Below, piece after piece: positions 40,705 to 44,716 of a DNA stretch of 44,716 bases. Source of the DNA: Verrucomicrobiota bacterium (GTDB lineage Bacteria > Verrucomicrobiota > Verrucomicrobiia > Chthoniobacterales > UBA10450). The notes beneath the pieces were generated by a model. That model had not been told where the DNA came from. It saw only the letters and a program-made list of their open reading frames with translations, and ran no database searches. Both the position numbers and the translations under genes were made by a program. How positions within the stretch are numbered: the stretch's first letter is position 1; each line of letters begins with the position of its first letter. Location of the stretch: assembly GCA_003218475.1 (NCBI GenBank), contig QHNR01000035.1, forward strand, positions 1 through 44,716, in the 5' to 3' direction.

Positions 40705-43082
40705 ATGCAGGGACCCCAATCACACGAGAAGCAAAATGTCGCCGCCACTCGTTGGATAGCTAACGCGACTATCGCAGTGCTGCCCGTGCTCGCCTGTTTC
40801 CTGGGCGGCGGCACTCAAAAGTGGGAAGAGGGATTTATCATCACGCTTCTCGCGCTCTACCTGTTGGTGCGACCGCCTCGGTTTTCGCTCGGCGCGTTCG
40901 CGAACGTCGTTCTTCTTACTCTCTTTATATTGGTGGCAGTCGCCTTTTCCCGGCCCGCTGGTTTTTCCAACCCGAGTGGCGTGCAGCACTTGTTAATGAT
41001 TTCGGAATTCAGCTTCCATCGACGCTCACTCCGCAGCCCTGGATCACGCTGGGCTATCTGGTTAGCTTCGCTGCCGGACTGAGTTGGCTCTATATCATCT
41101 CCACGCAAGATCTGCAGCTTCGCGAGGTGCGCTTTCAACTGCGCTTGTTTACCAGTGGAATTGCGCTCTTAGCCGCAATATGCATCGCCCTTTACCTCGC
41201 ACGCACCACATTTTCATTCTGGCACAACGACCAAAATTTCGGTCCATTTCCGAATCGGAATCAAGCCGGGACTCTTTTCGGGCTCGCCGCGATCGTGATT
41301 CTTGCGTGCGCTCAGGACGATCTTCGCAAGCGAAGAAAACGGTGGATCGTCTGGATCCTCGCGCTGGTCCTGATCGGGGCAGCGATCATTTTGAATTCTT
41401 CGCGCTGTGGAATCGCAATCCTCATGGCGGGCAGCGCATTTTGGCTGGGCGCGTTGGCGTTCCGACAACGCTCTCCCTGGCGACTCGCGCTTGGAATCTC
41501 TCTTTTTCTTCTTCTTTTGCTACTCACGGCGCTGTTGCTTTTCGGAGCGCAAACACTTGAGAGATTTCATCTTCACGATTTCGGCAGCACCGGCATCGCA
41601 TCGAATCTCCGGTGGCAAATTTTTCATGACACGTTTCGACTCATTCGTAATTCGCCCTGGTGCGGAATCGGTTTTGGAAATTTCGAATCGATCTTTGCAA
41701 TTTTTCGTGACGCTTCCCTCGGCGGCGCGCGAGCCTTGCATCCGGAAAGCGACTGGCTTTGGCTTTGGACTGAACTCGGCTGGCCAGCCGTGGTGCTGAT
41801 CATCGTCGGTATCGTGCTGCTTGCCAGTCGAGTTTTCCCACTGCGTTCGGGAACCAACCAAGGTTATCGTCTCGCCGCGCTTATCGCAGTGCTCCTGTTT
41901 GCGATCGATGGGATTGTCGATGTTTCCGGGCACCAGGTCGGTACGGCGTTTGCGGCAGTATTTTTGGTTGGGCTCTCAGCGCATCGGCCGCTCTCTCTAA
42001 AAAGGAGCCGGTGGACGTCGATCTTATTTCGTTTTGTTGGGTTGGTACTACTTGCCGCGGGCCTGTCATTGGTTGTCGCCGCCCACGGTGAAAAACTTCT
42101 TCCCGGCTCAGTCGGTGTTTCCAGCGCGAAGCAATTGTCGGCGGTAGCCGATACCGAACTCAGCTTTAGTGAAACAGTTGCACTGACAACTAGCGCGCTT
42201 CGATGGGCGCCGCTCGATTGGGAACTTTATTTAGAGCGCGCGGTCGCAGAGGTCGACCTCAAACAGACGAAAAACGCAGTCGATGACTTCCGCCGGGCGC
42301 GCTTTCTGGAGCCGATCGCTTATGAAGTTCCGCTGGCCGAAGGAAATGCTTGGCTGCCGTACGATCCAGTTTTGGCCGTAGAAGCCTGGCGTGAGGCGCT
42401 ACGCAGAGCCGGACCTCTGCGGCCGCGAGTCTACGCAAGCATGCTGAGCGACGCTTCGCTCAGGAGTCCAGAAGTCAGCCCGATTCTAGAGGCGATTGGA
42501 CTTAAGGAACACGATTTAGCCCTACCCTATCTCAGCCGCATTTCCGGTGCTCGTTTCAATCGCGCTCTCGCGCAACTGTTGAGAAATGATCCGGACTTAC
42601 GTTCGTTCGGTGAAACAGAAAAACTCGCGCTATTCGCGTTTTGGTCCGAACGCGGCGATCCCGAGGAGATTTCCCGAGCCGTTGAAGAGCATCCCGACTG
42701 GCTTCGTTATGCTTGGCTTGGCGTGGCGAAATACAAAGCCAGCAAGAATGATTTTCGCGCCGGCTATGAGTTGACCCAACGATACGGTGAACCGGTCGCG
42801 CTGCCGCGAGTCGCCACAAATTTCTCTCTTCAAGATTTGGAAAAGCGTGTCCAAGCCGCGCCCAATAACTATGCCATTGGTTACGAACTTTATCGCGCGC
42901 AGATGCAGAACGGTCGCATTGATGATGCGCTCCTTACAGCCCGTCATTTTAGCGAACGGCGAAACTCACCGGGCTATTTTCATTTCTTGGAAGCGCAATG
43001 TTGGGCCGAGAAACAAAATTGGGAGCGCGCTTGGAATGCATGGCAGGTCTTTCAGGCCGCGCAGGCACCAGCAGCGAAGTAG
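40705..43082 (+). pseudogene. O-antigen ligase/Wzy-like polytopic protein with C-terminal soluble domain, frameshifted
   Basis: ATG 40705 starts a polytopic protein (MQGPQSHEKQNVAATRWIANATIAVLPVLACFLGG). It leaves frame at about 40944-40950. Restoring one T (CCTTTTCCC to CCTTTTTCCC) joins VAVAF to FPARWFFQPEWRAALVNDFG of the 753-aa ORF and gives about 792 aa. The membrane part has about ten helices and the Wzy_C/O-antigen ligase hallmark of a large periplasmic loop with HPESDWLWLWTELGWPAV. The last about 330 residues are soluble and TPR-like (ELYLERAVAEVDLKQTKNAVDDFRRARFLEPIAYEVPLAEGNAW). It likely joins or polymerises sugar chains at the periplasmic face. Confidence 0.83.
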
Positions 43083-43169
43083 ATTTTTCGCTGATTGACG
43101 AACGTGACGTGACTTGCCTGGAAACGGATGTAATCGGAAGATCAGACACACAGATAGAAAGGAAACGTT

Positions 43170-43397
43170 ATGGCCAGGAAAGATAAATCTACAGATTCAG
43201 TCTACAGAGTAACGGAAGTAATCGGCACGAGTGCGCAATCCTGGGAGGATGCGGCAAAGAATGCGGTTGGTACCGCCGCTGGTACGCTACGGGACCTGCG
43301 CATCGCCGAGGTTGTGAAGATGGATGTGAAGATTGAGGACGGGAAAGTGCTCGAGTTTCGAACGCGCTTACAACTGTCCTTTAAGTACGAAAGCTAG
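43170..43397 (+). CDS. Dodecin
   Basis: The 75-aa protein has VYRVTEVIGTSAQSWEDAAKNAVGTAAGTLRDLRIAEVVKMDVKIEDGKVLEFRTRLQLSFKYE, the complete dodecin fold (one helix packed on a three-stranded sheet). Dodecins form 12-mers that store flavin or CoA-type ligands in the cytoplasm. The Trp of SWEDA is the flavin-stacking position. The start is ATG 43150, with MARKDKSTDS at the N-terminus being the translated start at 43170, preceded by AGAAAGGAAAC. Confidence 0.93.
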   Translation: MARKDKSTDSVYRVTEVIGTSAQSWEDAAKNAVGTAAGTLRDLRIAEVVKMDVKIEDGKVLEFRTRLQLSFKYES

Positions 43398-43466
43398 TCC
43401 GAATCTACAAGCGGCGCGTTCACACCTAATCCTGCTTTCCGAATCACCAAGCATGGATGTAATTGG

Positions 43467-43964
43467 ATCATCATTATCCTGCAGATCTACACGATCATTC
43501 ACACGCTCATTAGCCTCGTTGCATTTGTTACTGGCCTCATTGTTGTGTTTGGAATGCTCGGTCGCGAGAAGCTCGATGTCCTGGACGAAATGGTTCCTCA
43601 TCACAGCTGTCGCGACAACTATCACGGGATTCTTTTTCCCGTTTCATGGTTTAACGCCGGCGATCGGTCTGGGCATCATATCGCTGCCGTTCCTCGCACT
43701 TACGATCTTCGTGCGTTACCCAAAACATCTCGCCGGGCCGTGGCGCTGGATCTACGTCATAGGCGCCGTGATTTGTCTCTACTTTAATCTTTTTGTCGTA
43801 GTGGTACAGGCGTTCGAAAAATCCCGGCGCTGCATGCGCTGGCCCCGACGCAGACCGAGCCTCCATTTAAACTTACGCAGCTCATTGTCCTCCTCGTTTC
43901 CGCTCTACTCGCAATCGTTGCTGCGATCCGATTCTACCCCGAGCTGCGCGTCACTAGCAGCTGA
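43467..43964 (+). pseudogene. Small polytopic membrane protein, split by two frameshifts
   Basis: Three frame segments read as one membrane protein. IIILQIYTIIHTLISLVAFVTGLIVVFGMLGREKLDVLD is followed in the next frame by KWFLITAVATTITGFFFPFHGLTPAIGLGIISLPFLALTIFVRYPKHLAGPWRWIYVIGAVICLYFNLFVVVVQAFEK. The last part is IPALHALAPTQTEPPFKLTQLIVLLVSALLAIVAAIRFYPELRVTSS, ending at TGA 43964. The first shift is near 43590 (GACGAAATGG, net +1 or -2). The second is in GAAAAATCCC near 43824, where one A is missing. The intact protein would have four to five helices and unknown function. No clear start codon is seen in frame. Confidence 0.7.
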
Positions 43965-43989
43965 ATGACAAGATCGACATCGTAGTCTG

Positions 43990-44716
43990 ATGGAAAACAA
44001 AATTCGTGGACTTCACCACGTTACTGCGATCGCCAGCGATCCGCAGCGGAACCTCGATTTCTATGTCGGACTTCTCGGTCTGCGGTTCGTCAAACGCACG
44101 ATCAATTTTGACGATCCTGGAAGTTATCATTTTTATTTCGGCGACAACCGCGGCACGCCAGGCACGATTCTCACATTCTTTCCGTGGCCGGGCGCGCACC
44201 GCGGAATTCGCGGGACCGGCCAGATCGAGGCGACGGCGTTCGCGATTTCACGCGACTCGATTGGTTACTGGGTCGAACGTTGCAAGCAGCAACACGTCAC
44301 TGCCGAGAAGGTCCCTCGATTTGGCGAAGAAGCGATTCGATTCACTGATCCGGATGGACTTCTGCTTGAGTTAATTGCTTCGAATTCTCTGCCCGCAGTT
44401 GAGCCATGGCCGGACAGTCCGATTCCGGCAGAGAATGCGATCCGCGGATTTCACAGCGTGTCGGCCGCGGTCGAGGGTTACGAGAGTACTGCGCGATTAC
44501 TCACCGATAGTTTTGGTTATCATTTGATCGAGGAATCGGGAAACCGATTCCGCTTCGCGTCGCCGGAGGAGACGGCGCCCGGCAGGATCATTGATCTCCT
44601 CTGCATGCCAGACACCGGCATGGGCCGGGTCGCGGCGGGTTCGGTGCATCATATTGCCTTTCGCGCAAAGGACGAAGCCGAACAGCTGAAGTGGCACGAA
44701 CATCTCGTAGATCTCG
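43990..44716 (+). CDS. Ring-cleaving dioxygenase-like VOC protein, 3' end outside window
   Basis: ATG 43990 opens MENKIRGLHHVTAIASDPQRNLDFYVGLLGLRFVKRTINFDDPGSYHFYFGD, then GTPGTILTFFPWPGAHRGIRGTGQIEATAFAI. A second VOC unit (AIRGFHSVSAAVEGYESTARLLTDSFGYHLIEE...GSVHHIAFRAKDEAEQ) follows. This is the double-VOC layout of glyoxalase-type ring-cleaving dioxygenases (MhqO/LinE-like), with His10 and the HHIAF His as iron ligands. The gene is not in the ORF track because it runs off the right edge. It starts 25 bp after the broken membrane gene. Confidence 0.88.
   Translation, partial: MENKIRGLHHVTAIASDPQRNLDFYVGLLGLRFVKRTINFDDPGSYHFYFGDNRGTPGTILTFFPWPGAHRGIRGTGQIEATAFAISRDSIGYWVERCKQQHVTAEKVPRFGEEAIRFTDPDGLLLELIASNSLPAVEPWPDSPIPAENAIRGFHSVSAAVEGYESTARLLTDSFGYHLIEESGNRFRFASPEETAPGRIIDLLCMPDTGMGRVAAGSVHHIAFRAKDEAEQLKWHEHLVDL

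Overview
The window (44.7 kb, moderately high G+C) looks like a chromosomal segment of a free-living Gram-negative heterotroph. Supporting genes include an RND efflux pump with a lipoprotein-like adaptor, a D,D-carboxypeptidase, an O-antigen-ligase-type polymerase, a dodecin and a type II NADH dehydrogenase. Several unrelated families of REP-like inverted repeats fill most intergenic gaps. That repeat density and the gene repertoire fit soil Verrucomicrobiota (Chthoniobacterales/Spartobacteria-like). The assignment is an inference from sequence style, not from a marker gene.

Layout. (1) 1-2684: pyrR (3' end)-pyrB-pyrC pyrimidine operon, with a 137-bp inverted-repeat element wedged directly in front of both pyrB and pyrC. 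(2) 2732-6455: a CBS-pair protein and a conserved unknown on the minus strand, two tandem paralogous sulfotransferases, and an HxlR-type regulator. (3) 6573-11904: HtrA-like protease, purD, a secreted S41-type protein lacking both catalytic residues, rnc, and thiD. (4) 11937-15488: ferredoxin, then a tight operon (small membrane protein, TauE/SafE permease, double-UspA protein) and an UlaG-like MBL hydrolase. (5) 15665-20851: a tRNA-Thr(CGU) carrying an about 5.1-kb integrative element bounded by 47-bp direct repeats. It holds a tyrosine integrase (frameshifted), a small coupled ORF, a 47-aa basic protein missed by the ORF track, a secreted NTAVG-repeat protein, a ParB-like protein and an excisionase-like HTH protein. 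(6) 20985-25718: GT2 glycosyltransferase, D-Ala-D-Ala carboxypeptidase, VOC protein, and an ATP-grasp/YbdK-type ligase pair that may make an unknown peptide-like metabolite. (7) 26200-31314: a YdeI/DUF1905-like gene, a divergent EF-G-like GTPase, a truncated second copy of the YdeI C-terminus on the far side of the GTPase, then a decayed accessory zone with an unknown gene, a RAYT transposase remnant, a frameshifted HNH endonuclease and a fresh REP family. (8) 31344-38630: VOC protein, alpha/beta hydrolase with an in-frame TAG, NDH-2 and an RND adaptor/permease pair. (9) 38694-44716: aldo/keto reductase, YegS-like lipid kinase, O-antigen ligase-like protein (frameshifted), dodecin, a doubly frameshifted membrane protein gene and a ring-cleaving-dioxygenase-like VOC protein running off the end.

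Four genes carry apparent -1 frameshifts, each at a homopolymer run (integrase GGG to GG, HNH A5 to A4, O-antigen ligase T5 to T4, membrane protein A6 to A5). This pattern argues that at least some are sequencing or assembly errors rather than gene decay. The in-frame TGG to TAG change in the hydrolase is a different kind of lesion. The most interesting items are the tRNA-Thr element, the catalytically dead S41 protein coupled to purD, the ATP-grasp/YbdK pair, the divergent EF-G flanked by duplicated gene ends, and REP-like elements that supply or abut start codons (pyrB, pyrC, thiD).
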